DNA of 64,000 bases from Muricea muricata. Its lineage: Eukaryota; Cnidaria; Anthozoa; Malacalcyonacea; Plexauridae. The position numbers were made by a program, and so were the translations under genes. This document shows, one piece after another, positions 41,101 through 53,199 of the stretch (within the stretch, counting starts at the first letter, position 1; each line of letters starts with the position of its first letter). The notes beneath the pieces were generated by a model. The model saw nothing but the letters and a program-made list of their open reading frames with translations. It searched no databases and was not told where the DNA came from. The DNA lies in assembly GCA_963855995.1 (NCBI GenBank), contig OY979718.1, forward strand, positions 22,560,282 through 22,624,281, in the 5' to 3' direction.

Positions 41101-42284
41101 AACTGATGATAGGCTTGTTAGCTTCAACAAAATGGCGCTAAACCAGGGGGTGGGATAAAGGAGGGATACACTTATCGCGTCTATTACTTTTTTAGTGAGA
41201 TGTTATTACTGATCTGTTCATTCTAATCACACATAAATCTATGTGATCTATTCATACCATTTAATACGTCAAAATGTTCAAAATGATCTACTACCAGTAA
41301 AGGAATTGATCTTGACCAGATTGTTAGAACAGATATTTTTAAAAATGAATTATTAAACATACCAACAATTGCCATTTCTGTAGTGTAGGAGATTCATTTT
41401 GGCCGCCTGTATTATTCATTTATATTTATTCGCTTTTATATTTGTTTAAACTCCTCATTTAAATTTATATTCAACTATTATAGGAAACCTGACTAGTTTA
41501 GCTCAGGTTTCCTGTCACTATCATTGCTGTTTCTTAACTCTATTTATTCCATAATTATTGTAAATAATAGTGCGAATAAAATTGCTGTTGTTGTTACCTG
41601 GCTCTACAAGAAATTCCAGAATATCCCTCTCTCCCCAGGCTATATAAACAACGGGATATTTTTCGGGATATTCAAACAAATTAATGCTTAAGAGATCAAC
41701 CAAAAGATTTATTATTAATATAGCTATTGTCACAAAAAATAATATGAAATGGTAAAGATATTCGGCGATTAGAATACAAATGGTCAGACAAAGACCGCCT
41801 TTATTTTTGGACAGATCTCAACGAAATGTTGGCAGAGGTTTCCTCCGAACTTTTTTTTATTTCTCTTGCGCCCACAATCACAGTCGTCAGCGGTCATACA
41901 AAAATTACAGGGAAATCTCTGCGGAGGAGAGAGAAAGGTCAATAGATTTTTGATGGACATGACAATTTCCGACATTATTGGTCTTCTCTATCTTTTTTGT
42001 CGCCCGGAGAGGGGAAAAGGGAGCAATCCCTAACTTAAGGCTTTAGTTCTAGCTAAAATTCCAATATCCCAGCAAATATTGCAGGCAGCGAACAACTTAA
42101 AGCAATTCCAAGTCCTTGTGTTGAACTTTGGCACACTTTACTATAATGAAGCAAACTGTGGCTTGTAGAAATGCCAAGAAGTGAAAAGGAGAATTCATCA
42201 TAAAAAAATATGCTGAAGGGCGTGCACGTACTTTGTATTGGCCAAAGATTTTAACCTTCTTGCTTGGGTCGAAGCGTTGTCTTG

Positions 42285-42323
42285 TTTATTCAAATCGTTT
42301 CAATTGGAATTGAAATCTTTATT
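42285..42323 (-). promoter_or_regulatory. Candidate polyadenylation signals, gene A
   Basis: Two AATAAA hexamers on the minus strand (42285-42290 and 42318-42323) lie about 440 bp after the stop codon of gene A. Both are conserved at the matching place in unit B. Confidence 0.4.
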
Positions 42324-42758
42324 TCACCCATATTGAACGTCAACAAATTAAAACGTGATTATAATTATTTACAAATGCATATATTATTACGTTTAATTCA
42401 TAGAATAGTTCTGCCACACTGGACAATCATGCTGAGAACAGTCAGATTTCTGTCCTGCCTTCTGCCAAAGACATGATTATAGTATACTATGATATTATAA
42501 ACCGGAATGTAAATAAGTACTCTTTACTGCTAAACCCAGTTCCTTTATCACAAACGTCAACTTTTAAATATGCAACTCAATTCCATTTTCAGGCACTGAT
42601 CATCAACTAAAATAATGACATGCACAGGTAAACTAACTACAAAGTGATTAAAAAACTACGGAGAATAATCTAGTCATTATCATGTTCTTTAGGATTATTC
42701 ACAAATGTTTCAACACGTGCGTTAATGCTGAATTAATGAGGCAAGTACATGAGTGTCG

Positions 42759-43571
42759 TCAACCCAACCAAGTTTGCGTGGTTGATGATAAGGAAGAAGA
42801 ACATTTATGAGAAGGATTTATGCAGTTATAGTTTCCAAAGTAGTTTTGCTCAGTTTCGTTGCAAAGGTTTCTTTCGACGACGGTGAAATTACCGGAACCA
42901 CATATAGTAGATGATTTCGCTGCATGGAAATGTAAGGGGAGTTCTTCTGTTTGAATCATGTGAACATCACAGGATTTGCACAAGTGCTTAGAAATTGACA
43001 AACGCTCTACAGGAACACATTCACCCTCGTCAATAGATAAAGTGAAAAGAGGTAATTGTGCAGCTGAAGCGCGCACGAAATCAACAGAGTATTTTACGCC
43101 CTCAGTGTCGTAGTTGCAAGTAATTCTCCATTTCAATGAATGTTTATGAATATATTCCATCCGCTCTCGAGAGAGTCGGTAATCGAACCACGTGAAGTTA
43201 TTTTCGTTTCTTGGCTTATTTATGGTAAACGGGCTTGCAAATAGATTCTTGTTTTCGAAGGTGTATGACTGAATAAGAGTCCAGGAATTATCGCCTCGTC
43301 TATTGAAATCACAAAACACCAGATAAGGATTGTCATCGCTGTCAACAATTGTGTAGTTCCCAGCAAGTCGAGTCCCAGTGCTGTAATCACGACATGAGGT
43401 TATTCTTTCTTCACAAAATTTTCCCTTGAAGCCTGGTGGGCATTTGCATATAAAGCGTTGGTCTTTGGATACAGCTGGTATACAGGTACCTCCATTGTTG
43501 CATAGCGTGGTTGACAGGCAGCAATTTATATCGCTGATACACTGAACGTCACTGCATTGTTCCTTATTGAC
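42759..43571 (-). CDS. Gene A exon: EGF-like and fibrinogen-like domains, stop
   Basis: Acceptor TTATGCTACAG|GTCAAT, then 270 codons and TGA at 42759-42761. The six EGF cysteines are followed by about 215 residues with eleven cysteines and several N-x-S/T sequons (NYT, NFT, NET). Confidence 0.88.
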   Translation of the reverse strand, partial: VNKEQCSDVQCISDINCCLSTTLCNNGGTCIPAVSKDQRFICKCPPGFKGKFCEERITSCRDYSTGTRLAGNYTIVDSDDNPYLVFCDFNRRGDNSWTLIQSYTFENKNLFASPFTINKPRNENNFTWFDYRLSRERMEYIHKHSLKWRITCNYDTEGVKYSVDFVRASAAQLPLFTLSIDEGECVPVERLSISKHLCKSCDVHMIQTEELPLHFHAAKSSTICGSGNFTVVERNLCNETEQNYFGNYNCINPSHKCSSSLSSTTQTWLG

Positions 43572-46500
43572 CTGTAGCATAAGGAATGTATTAATGCCAA
43601 AATAAAAGCAAGGTAGTTTTCGCAATTGGTGTCCCTGTACTCAAGGGTTGTTCTTCCAGTACACCGCTACTAAGTTCGAATAAATGCGAATGCAGTCATG
43701 CGAAAGATTTATGTTTTTTGAAAGTAAGCTCCATTTTAGTTTGAACTAAAGGCTTGGCAGATTGCTTACCCTTTTAGCACGAATGATTAGTATTCTGAAC
43801 CACATAATACCGTAGAGCCTCAGAGAGTCTCGAATATGAGCACCTTTTGTGACTGGCTTTTTGCAACAACAGTGATCAGTGTTTATAATTCGTTATCTAG
43901 AAATGCAATTTCTATAGTTTCATCTTGCTTTATAGTCGGGATCAGCCAGTCACAGCAGCTGTTCGTAGAAGTTGGTGATATACTCTAGCTGCATTTAACT
44001 TGGTCGCGATTAAAAACGATCGAAAGTATTAATTATTATTAAGATATTAATTATTCAGACAATGCTGTTGACATAGAGATCAATCATTTGGATGCAAGCG
44101 TCTTGCATTTAAAAAAGGAAAAAAATCATCATTGCTCTCCTATTAAACGACATTTATTGCAGTGAGCAGCAAGGGATAGTTAATATGGACGTTTACATCG
44201 CATTTCGCTAATATAAACAGTGTAAAGAAATGAAGAAAGTTAAATTGTTTAAGATACAGCTTAGAGGCTATTATTCCACAACTGCCCACGTTACATCGAA
44301 ACAACAGGAATAACATTGTGTAGCTTCTAATTGGTATACTCACACTGTAAAAAATGATAGGTTAAAACAGCCCAAAAAAATAAGTTATTTGAGTTGGTCT
44401 AGGACAACCCGATTAAAATAGGTTATTTAGGACAACCTAATTAAAACAGGTTAGTTAAATAGGTAAAAATAACCTGAATTTAATGGGTTAAAATAAATCA
44501 TAAAAAATAGGCTATTTTAACTAATAAAACAAGGTTAGTTCAACCAATAGGTTATTTAAGGTATGGGTTAGTTCAACTAATATAATTTTGGTTGATTTAA
44601 CCAATAAGATCAGGTTTATTAGTTATAACATAAAAATATAGGTGAAACACAAAGAGACTGAAGAATATGTTACGCTTAGTAAAAATATTGTATTTCCTTT
44701 CTAAAAATAATTACACCAGTTATAGCCATGCGATGTATAATTATATTTAGAAACTTGGCAAAATTTCAGGCTAAACTAGTATATGATCATATAGCTGAAA
44801 AAGACAGCCCAACTGAGAGCTGCATAGCGATCTGTACTTCTAAAAATACTTAATATCACGTAAAATGACAGCTATACATTGTTCCTGCACTTCGATCATT
44901 GTCTAAAGTGCATGAATTTAAGACTAAAGGATTACTGAATGGTTTTCCGTGCAGGATAGCGTGATCCATGCACGCGGGATGTTGCGAGATTTTCGGAAAG
45001 CGTAAAAACACGAGCCGCAGGCGAGTGTATTTTTAAGCTTTCCGAAAATCGAGCAACATCCCAAGTGCATGGATCACGCTAGCCTGCACGGAAAACCATT
45101 TAGTAATTGTTTTATAAAATAACTACAATAAAACAACGGTTAACAATTTTTAAACCATTGATGAAGTACGCAATTCTCCCAAGAATCGTCAACTTTAGCT
45201 TTGTCGGCATTCGACCGTACGCTACAATTTAGACAATTTTAAAACTTATCGCATAACTTTTTCGTTTTGTGTTCTTTTGCTCTAAAACATAGTAAAAATA
45301 TAGAATTTTAACAGAGACATAGACTGGTACTAAACCGAAGCGCAGATGTTGTTAAAAACCGATGTTATTAACGGCCAAAAATGGCAGATATGCTAGTTTC
45401 ATTTTGTAATTTTGTATTTTTTCGTAAACAAAAAACTAAAAACTTATCGGCATTTGAAGCGCAGTATGTGTGTAAGAAAGCATAGCAGGGAAATAAAATT
45501 TAGTCCTTTACGGGCACTATTGTATACTGATTCGAACGGTTGCACTTTTATCGCTACAGCATAAACTGAAACAAAAATATGCGAGTGCCAAAAATCGTAT
45601 TTCAGTCAAATTTATAACGTAAACAAAAAAAAATACAAGTATGCAAGACATTATAGAAGTTTGACAACATAAAAGATTATAGTTTCTGTACCTTGTGCTT
45701 TAGTATTTGACTTTATTTTTATTCTCCGCTAATTTCAGAAGTTGAAATGGTTTTTTGTCGGCAATTCTAAGCTCGTAACAAGCTCGTAAAATGCAAAGCG
45801 ATGTCAACTTTCAAATTTCCCGTGCAGGATTGTCTCATCCTGCACGGGTACTGACCAATCAGATTGCGTGTTTTACTGTAGTTATTATATAAAAGACGTT
45901 ACTAACATAGCTATAGCCTTTATATCAACAAAAAACCTAGGATTTAGAAATGAAGTTCTCTACTACAATTAGCAAAGTTTGACCACTCATGCTCTTACTG
46001 TGACCGCTTGGTTCCTTTGGATATATATTCAGCATTAAAGACATAATACCACGGTAGTAAACTGATGACCGCAATAATTATGTTGTGCGACTTGAGCAGT
46101 TTATATTTCCACCATGCAATGCATATGGATTTATTTCTTCAAGTGATCCAGTGGCAAATAGTTATGATGTTTATCATTCTTTGATTTTTGTCGCAGCGTA
46201 AACTTCAGAGTCACCCTAAAAAAATCATAATTTCATGTCAGTAAATATCATGTAACAAACAGTTCCACACGCGATGCATATAACGCATGCTATACAAAAA
46301 CAATACATTTCATTTATATTCCTAACTTAGCTTTATCCAGCATTTGTGGCTGTTGCCGCAACTGTGGTTGAAGATATAAAAACTCAATGATTTGGAGTAA
46401 ACCACTCAAAGAAAAGCTAAAGCGCGCATTAGAATTTTATTTAAAGTATAGTGTGGAAGTAATCTCGTATCTTACCTTGAAACTCATGACCCAGCCGCAC

Positions 46501-48534
46501 TTAATCCACGCTCGTTTAGCCAAGCTATAAACATCGGCGTTTGACGGTTCAGTCTTGATATTCATCTCGTCATTTTAACAAGGTTTTACTGAGTATTTAC
46601 ACAAACAAATTCTTTTACGCTCGCAATAAGCAGCAAAGAACCAAGTGAAAACCCGTTTTAAAAGTAATTCGAGTAAAGTAAAACCTCATTCGCATTCAAA
46701 ACGAATGCAAATTTTTGAGAAGTAATACCCGTTTGACCAATGAGAAGCGGTCGTGTAGTGAACCTGATCCCGGTGGGAGGAAAAGGTGACGTCAATCTGA
46801 ACAATTAGGCGTTTGTAAATAGACTGACGCGCTTATCTATACCTCTATGTGCGTATAAGTTTAACGATTTTACTCCGTTGTTCTGCCATATAACTTAATA
46901 TCAGATCCTATAGTGGTATTCTATTGCAAATATAAACACTGTATAATTATAAAGCTGTTTTGCTGTACTTAACTGTTAACACTGCTGATTACATACAGGC
47001 TTATCGTATTAGTTATGTTCATGAATCATCCACTATAACATATTATAAGGATAGCATGTGTCATTTACAAAGTGCAGGGTTATTTTAGCTCATATCCAAA
47101 ACAACCGGTCAAAACAACCCATCTTTGTTCATGAGTTCATTCAATCACAATCATTAGGTTATTTTAACTTTTTTTAGTATCGGTTATAACAACCTATTTT
47201 TACTAGTTACAGCGAATCTCTAAAATTTGACCAAATAATATAGATTATTTGTGAGCAGATGACATTAGAGACACCTGATTAACTGCATGTTTCAGAAAAT
47301 CTGAATAACGAAACAAAACATAGAAAAACTGCAAAGGCCATTAAGACTTGTCTCGAAAAGTTGCTCTGCGCTTAAAATTGGGTCAACTACTTTTTTCGTT
47401 GCAGTGGCACTAGACCTACGTAGCCAATATGTGGCAGGCATTAACGACCAATGGATTATTTCTTAAGTCACATAGTTAATACAGCTGCATGGAAACAACA
47501 TTGTTTTGTATTGTTACACCCGATTGCGGGCTGGATTCAGGCTCAACAACTTGTTCAGCATTGCTGACAATGTGGGCAGCACAACATTGTTTAATCCTGT
47601 TTTCAACAACCTTCAACAACTCGTAACTTTTACGCGCGTAGACAAAGTACCTCCGACACACGAAAAGTGTTGCCGATAAATATTCGAAATATTTTAATAT
47701 ATTCGAATAAATAGGCATTATTTACTAGTTGAAATTTTCTTGAAAATAGCTGCGAATGGAAGTCGTTTTGATGTTTTATACTTTAACAAATGTCAAAAAA
47801 TGCCAAAATTAACAAAAAATGAAGAAATATAGCATTAATGTACAAAGTCATATGCAAACTTTGATGTTAAACTATCTTAGGGTAATGGATCGTCTGCAAC
47901 TTATTAAATGCCTTTTGCTGTTAATTTGTTTACAAATACGAACTACTAAACCCGCAAGAAATTTTAAGAATATCATTGAGTCCTTCATCTGACCCTTTCA
48001 AACGCCGCATTTTCATATTAAATATATGAACATAAAATACAAACATATTTCTCAAACATCTTAAAGTAAACATCTATTTTTGTTGTAAAATTTCAAAATT
48101 TACGTTGGTCCTTTCGAAATACAGTAGAACTTAATATTTGAGTGTTTTTGTGCGCGGAGGGGACACCCGCGCGGTATATGAATATAATCAGAATATTAGA
48201 GATTAGTACCTGTAGATTCATCATATCCTGATAATTAAACTCAAAGTGATCGCAACTTGTGCTATCTTCGACTTCAAAATCGTTTGCGAGAATTTTCGAC
48301 GAGTTCGATAGTTGACAATCGTGGCCATTGGAAGAACTACAGACTTGGAATGAAAGGCAACGACAATCTCCTAGACAATATTCCAGACATCGTTTGCTGT
48401 CCAACGATGTGACGTTGCGGTAATTGTAACCGACAAGAACTTTGTTTCGATACCTGTTCACAGCCACATTCCGCGCAGTAATGACCGGTACATGGGAATT
48501 CAGAGCAAATACCAGGAAAAGAAATAGTTGAACG
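42759..48534 (-). CDS. Secreted PAN/apple-EGF-fibrinogen-like protein, gene A (5' exon missing)
   Basis: The two exons (48210-48534 and 42759-43571) join in phase 0 at CTACAG|GTACT and CTACAG|GTCAAT, for 378 residues. In order: a hydrophobic leader (LFLFLVFALNSHVPVITA) fitting a signal peptide; a PAN/apple-like domain with C-L-E-Y-C-L-G-D-C-R-C-L-S-F-Q; an EGF-like domain (LCNNGGTC to CKCPPGFKGKFC); and a fibrinogen-like region (CRDY, YLVFCDFN, SWTLIQSYTF, WRITCNYDTEGV, closing SSTTQTWLG). Such proteins act outside the cell; the ligand is unknown. No in-frame ATG precedes the leader, so at least one upstream exon, ending in phase 2, is missing from this model. The 4.6-kb intron holds the unit A insertions. 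The fibrinogen-like part is divergent, so classical fibrinogen function should not be assumed. Confidence 0.8.
43932..47505. mobile_element. About 3.6 kb present only in unit A
   Basis: Unit B runs straight across this position (about 55978), so the block was gained in A or lost in B. It contains many aggttatttta-like words at 44345-44640 and 47080-47225, a foldback at 44932-45106, and a hairpin gtgcaggattgtctcatcctgcac near 45826. It is likely one or more nested elements in the intron of gene A. Confidence 0.6.
44932..45106. repeat. Foldback repeat
   Basis: ttactgaatggttttccgtg and cgtgatccatgcacgcggga are inverted at 45034-45106 as tcccaagtgcatggatcacg and cacggaaaaccatttagtaa. Confidence 0.8.
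47519..47720. repeat. Repeat of caacaac/gttgtt type, shared by both units
   Basis: It begins gttacacccgattg and contains caacaacttgttcagcattg, cacaacattgtttaatcctg and a ttttacgcgcgtag end. The copy in unit B is 55983-56192. Similar words occur in the foldback at 57364-58580. The conserved frame across it is a property of the repeat, not evidence of an exon. Confidence 0.55.
48210..48534 (-). CDS. Gene A exon: leader and PAN/apple domain
   Basis: It starts after acceptor ATTTATTTTAG|CGTTC and ends at CTACAG|GTACTA. The frame is open for 108 codons plus one base carried in. The apparent initiator further upstream is a TTG; the equivalent position in gene B is followed by a TAG, which marks that stretch as intron. 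Confidence 0.8.
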
Positions 48535-48779
48535 CTAAAATAAATTGACCATTTCAATTCGTTTGTAACTAAACATCATTATAATATTTATATCATGTTC
48601 ATTAGTCAATATTCCATACCATATGGCATCGAAATAGAATTATATTTAACAATTAGATTACGAGCTCGGTAGACACCGCATAAAAATTGATAGCGTGCAT
48701 TATAATTCTTTTGGCGCAATCAGAAAGGAATCGAAATTATCTTGAACTGAAAAAAACTACGTACACCACAAAAATTGAA

Positions 48780-49000
48780 GATTTTGCTGCTCGCTATCTA
48801 TCAAGGAATAGATATTACGCACTGAAAGTTGATACCGTTTTCTCGATGTTGGTATCAATTTTCCGTGCGTAATACAAAAATATACAAAATTTGCAATCTT
48901 CACAGGCTTACATTTTCCACACTTAACAACGTTTCGCAACCAAACTTTTCAACTTTACTAATTTCAGGATGCTCTTCAATGCTGTGGTTATAATTTCCTA
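48780..49000. repeat. Degenerate copy of the 4058 palindrome family
   Basis: It has gcgtaatacaaaaatatacaa, aaatttgcaatc, caggcttacattttccacac and tcaggatgctcttcaatgctgtg, all recognisable variants of the right arm at 4258-4400. Confidence 0.55.
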
Positions 49001-49446
49001 TTTCAACTTTTTTGCCCATAATGCAATCGGTCCAATTATTGTCTTAAAAGGAAGCACCAGGGCATTTCCACAGGTGGTGAGTGAAAGAAAAACAAAATTA
49101 GAAAAAGGTATTCTACTAAAAAAAAACAACCTGCTCCTATCCAACACTGGTGACCTTGCACGGCACAATTGGAAACCAGTTATTCAAATAAAATGCCTTT
49201 TAATTAAAGGCCTTGCATAGTTACTATAGAAGTGGGCGCACTTTGAGTTTTTGTTTGACCATTCGTATTTTCCAACCCAAATAAATGAAACGTTCAGGCG
49301 GCTTGTCAAAACGCCCGCACTGTTCGTTCACCGTTCGTTAGTCATTCGTTGAATTTCTCGTTTCAACGCAAGATCGTTAAGGTGTGTTTTGCCGTGGACA
49401 GCTACATAAGAATTTCAAATATTATACTGCTAAAAGTGAGGACCCA

Positions 49447-49849
49447 AATTTCCCGAATTCGAAAACTTTTAGCTTTAGCGCTTGTTGTCTTTGTTGATAG
49501 TCCATCTTTAATAATTATACATGGCTTTTTCTTTGCTGGAGATTTACGGGTAGGCGTCAACGAATCATCGATCCTTATAGTTAACCTGTAAGCATCGTCG
49601 TAGTTCGGAATTGGTTCTACACAGCGAAGTGCATCTTCGAAGTCTTTGTTACAAGTCATCGTAACAAGTGTCTGCTCATCGTCTTTATACTGAATTCTCA
49701 TTGACGAACTTTCTTGACATAATATTTGTTTTGACTTTACATGAAAACAATATGAAAGTCATTTGAATCAATTCATTTCTATCAATGCTAATGTTTTTGC
49801 ACCTTGTATACTCGGAACCGTAGAATACCTTGATTTTAACAATCGTCAT
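49447..49849 (-). pseudogene. PB1-domain N-terminal fragment
   Basis: From ATG at 49847-49849 the minus strand reads MTIVKIKVFYGSEYTR, a PB1 first strand with its conserved basic residue. After a frame change it reads RIQYKDDEQTLVTMTCNKDF and then EDALR, the PB1 OPCA-like acidic motif and following helix, ending YRLTIRID before a Lys-rich linker. PB1 domains mediate dimerisation in p62/NBR1, MEKK and aPKC-type proteins. The two halves are out of frame over 28 nt, too little for a normal intron, so it is probably a relic. It has no counterpart in unit B. Confidence 0.55.
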
Positions 49850-50281
49850 TTTGTATCAAACGAAGCCAGTTAAAATATTTGTGTATATGTAATATTGTTT
49901 CGCCAGCCGTTCAACAAATAATGAAACAAACTACCATTCCAGAAACATGTATTTTATCCTTTTATCAGTACCACCAACAAGACATTAATTTCGAAATCTA
50001 AAATATTGACGAATACAAACTATAAATAAACCCGACTAAACTACAATCAGTACAAATAAACAATGTTAAATATTTACCCGGTAGTCTCTTACGACTTGAT
50101 AAACAGCTGCGAATTACACATAAAAGTCCTCTAATCTATTAAACTCTCAATAATATTGTTCAATTCGCGGTTCGACCGACAATTCACCGAGTCTTTCCGA
50201 ACGCTGTTCGACTATTTCGTGCAACACGAAACAAATATGTTGTGGCGTGCTGGCGTCTAAACTTTGCAGGTCACGCCCACA

Positions 50282-50770
50282 AAACTGCAAATTACGTGTT
50301 CAAATTTTACAAATTTGACAGCTGACACTAATAAGTTTCAATTGATTAACATGCTGTTTATAAATTTTCAAAACGTAGTTTTGAATGCACGGTTAACGGT
50401 AGCTTGCAAATCGTTGTAAAAAAATATGCAAAATCAAAACAAATTTGTCCAAAATTCGCAAAGCTTTGCCCCCCTACCTCCTCTTCAACTGAATTTCTGC
50501 TACTGTATATGTGTTGCAATATTCATCATTTTGGAATCACAAAGCGAAAAGTTACGGTATCAAAACTACAAGTTACGGCATCAAAACTAGTTACGGCACC
50601 AAAACTTCAAGTTACGCGCACAAAACTACAAGTTACGCGTTCAAAACTTACAAGTTTGACAGCTGAAACTAATAAGTTTCAACTAACTAACATGCTCTTC
50701 ATAACTTTTTAAAGCGTTGTTTTGAATGCACGGTGAACGGTAGCTTGCAAATGGTTGTATAAAAAAAATT
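50282..50770. repeat. Direct repeats around a short tandem array
   Basis: A block of about 130 bp (acaaatttgacagctgacac to cggttaacggtagcttgcaa) at 50300-50430 recurs at 50648-50765. Between the copies, 50548-50655 holds about five copies of a 20-25 bp unit around caaaactacaagttacg. Confidence 0.75.
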
Positions 50771-51187
50771 GTAAATGTTTGATATAGGGTCGTGATTAAG
50801 TTTACCCACTTAGGTAACTTTGCATTAGCCAAACCCAAAAATACACAAAATAGAGAAGGCCATGCACTTGAACTTGTTCTCATTCCCATTTCCACATCAG
50901 CAATAATCTTCATGTATAATTATGCGATAAAGAATTATAAATAAAAATCGAATTACTATGCCATGGAGACTCGGAAGGATCACGACATCACGAACGTGAG
51001 CAGATTCAAGTTAGTTAATGCAGTCGAGAATTATTAATGACTGACTACAGATTAAAATATTGCAAACAATATATTTAGTTTGGAGAAAAACTGAACTTGG
51101 AAGACAACCAAACGAGACTTCTTTTTTCAATTTCTCTAAGATTTAGCAAGACGTAATTTCTTAAGATTTAGCAAGACAGCAAGATTA

Positions 51188-51968
51188 TTTTCTCCAAATT
51201 TAATGAGAATGCATGCAGTTTCCTCCTAACTTTCTTTATAAATTGTATTATAATTGTGAAGATTTTTTGTTGGATAATGTTAACTATACGAAATAAAGGG
51301 ATTGACTATCTGAGACGTGCTATCCCGGTTGAGCGGCCAGAGTAAATTGTTTTACTGCATGCATGTATAACATGTATCGAAACAACGGAAAGAGGAAAGG
51401 AAGAATTTGCAGCCTCAGGTATTATTGCTCTGTTGCATTGTTTTGTTTAAGTTATTAATATATGCAAAAGCAACATGAAGCTATTTTCTCCAGCTGCTGA
51501 AAAGGCCAATTTTCTAAATTTTAAACACAAAAACTCGGCTGATACTCAATATTTGAATGTGAAACTTTCCGATCATGCGGTAAAATCCCTTAGATAGGAG
51601 ATAAACCAAAGATAAGTGATCTTTTCGATAATTTAGCAAAGATATTGCAATATTGAATGCACAGTATTAACATTCAAAAATATAACCGTCAATTTCAGAG
51701 GAGCTTTTTGCATTGTTATGAAATAATTTAGGTTCACTTCCTAAACATTGTAATAAACTGAAAGTTGTTTCAGGCTTCTATCATATATATTTCTTTCGAC
51801 ATGATCCACACAAAATTTTCCTCCAAATTTAATGAGAATGTACGCAGTTTCCTCCTCATTTTCTTTATAAATTATATTATAAGATTTTTTGTTGGATAAT
51901 GTTAACTATACGAAATAAAGGGATTGACTATCTGAGACGTGCTATCCCGGTTGAGCGGCCAGAGTAAA
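51188..51968. repeat. Direct duplication of about 160 bp within unit A
   Basis: The segment 51188-51347 (ctccaaatttaatgagaatg to ttgagcggccagagtaaatt) occurs again at 51816-51968. The second copy carries a 9-10 bp deletion near aattgtgaag. The intervening 51375-51805 is the block also found at 63377-63813. Confidence 0.8.
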
Positions 51969-52686
51969 TTATAATAGTAAATTCAGAACTTGTCTAATTA
52001 CGCAAAATTGAAAGACATTATTAAGCTCATGTCGGTTGTATACCTGCTTTGGTTTTTTTAAAAACTCGTCTTTTCAGAAAAAAATTAGTATAATATAATT
52101 TACCTGTCTATAATAATTTTTAAAACTTACCTCAACATTCTAAAAATTATGCTATTTAGCAAAGATAGATACACTAAATGTGGCGTGGTTTTATCGAAGC
52201 GTCTTGATCAGTTGGGTACTGAATGCTATATGATGGCCAAAACAAATTTTGTAACTGAAAAAAACTGCAGGTTAATTATAAATACAATAAATAATTTGGG
52301 ATAGCTATTTCACATGCCGACACGCTATCTAAATAAATAATGACACGAATGATTTTCACAAAATTTGTAAAATTCATGAATAATTATTAAGCTAATTACC
52401 CAATAAATGAACCATATTTATGTCACATGATATCTTTTTAAACCCCAATACAGGTCAACAATCTGATAAAGCTATGTCCTAATTAGTATTCTTAACCTTT
52501 GATAAGCTGTATCCTAATTAGCATGCATTTATTAACTTTGTTAAAAAATGTTCCTGATTAATATTCATATATTGGACGCGACAAGGCACATCCACAATAA
52601 AACAACTGGCATCTAAGTGGCCGAGTACTGCATAATATTAAGCTAATGACATTCCACATTCATTACCTATCATTTCATTTCACAAG

Positions 52687-52781
52687 TACGATAAAATACT
52701 CGCGGCAGATCAGTATGGGGATTTACAATGGTGAGCGCTGCGCGCTCTGCTACGGTGATCTGCCGCTCGTATTTTATCTAT
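52687..52781. repeat. 95-bp hairpin
   Basis: tacgataaaatactcgcggcagatca is inverted as tgatctgccgctcgtattttatct around a GC-rich loop (ggtgagcgctgcgcgctc). It lies between the two gene units. Confidence 0.7.
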
Positions 52782-53199
52782 TACATATATATGCCCTAAA
52801 AATATTCTTTTTTTGAAGCTATATAACAATACAGAAATTTAACAGGTCACAACGCATGCAAGACACACGCACTTCAATTTCAATCGTGAAGAACCCATAC
52901 TCGTAATATATTCATGAGCATATTCTACCAAAAAATCTTTACAAAACATTATCTTTAACATGTAGATAAAATAAGCAAAAAGAGGGAAGCTTCTTTGTGC
53001 AGAAGCTTTTTTGTTCGGTATTTGTTCCCACCCGAAACATTCCATGATCAAGAAGTGAGTTACAAGAATTCCAGAATATCCCTCTCTCCCAAGATTATAA
53101 ACAACGGGATATTTTTCGGGATATTTTTAATGATATTTCATAAAGAAATTAAACAAATTAATACTAAGGAGATCGAATCGACCAAAAAGTTTATTATTA

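Larger units (their letters stand above)
41606..53055. repeat. Tandem duplication, unit A
   Basis: This stretch aligns in order with 53064-60450: 41606-43932 with 53064-55975, 47515-48690 with 55980-57030, 49020-49440 with 58670-59085, 50764-51370 with 59097-59700, and 51980-53055 with 59710-60450. Blocks specific to unit A are about 43932-47505 and 49440-50750. The gene structure is preserved in both units. Confidence 0.85.

Noticed and set aside
42264-42476. A + frame (GRSVVLFIQIV) found in both units
   Set aside because: It is antisense to the likely 3' UTR of the PAN-EGF genes; its presence in both units follows from the duplication.
47476-47718. A minus frame conserved in both units (KVVENRIKQCCAAHIV)
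   Set aside because: It derives from a dispersed caacaac-type repeat; conservation reflects the recent duplication, and it does not fit between the PAN and EGF exons, which already join in phase.
50683-50913. Minus frame MKIIADVEMGMRTSS near the PB1 fragment
   Set aside because: The same stretch in unit B carries a stop, no family is recognisable and no phase link to a neighbouring exon was found.
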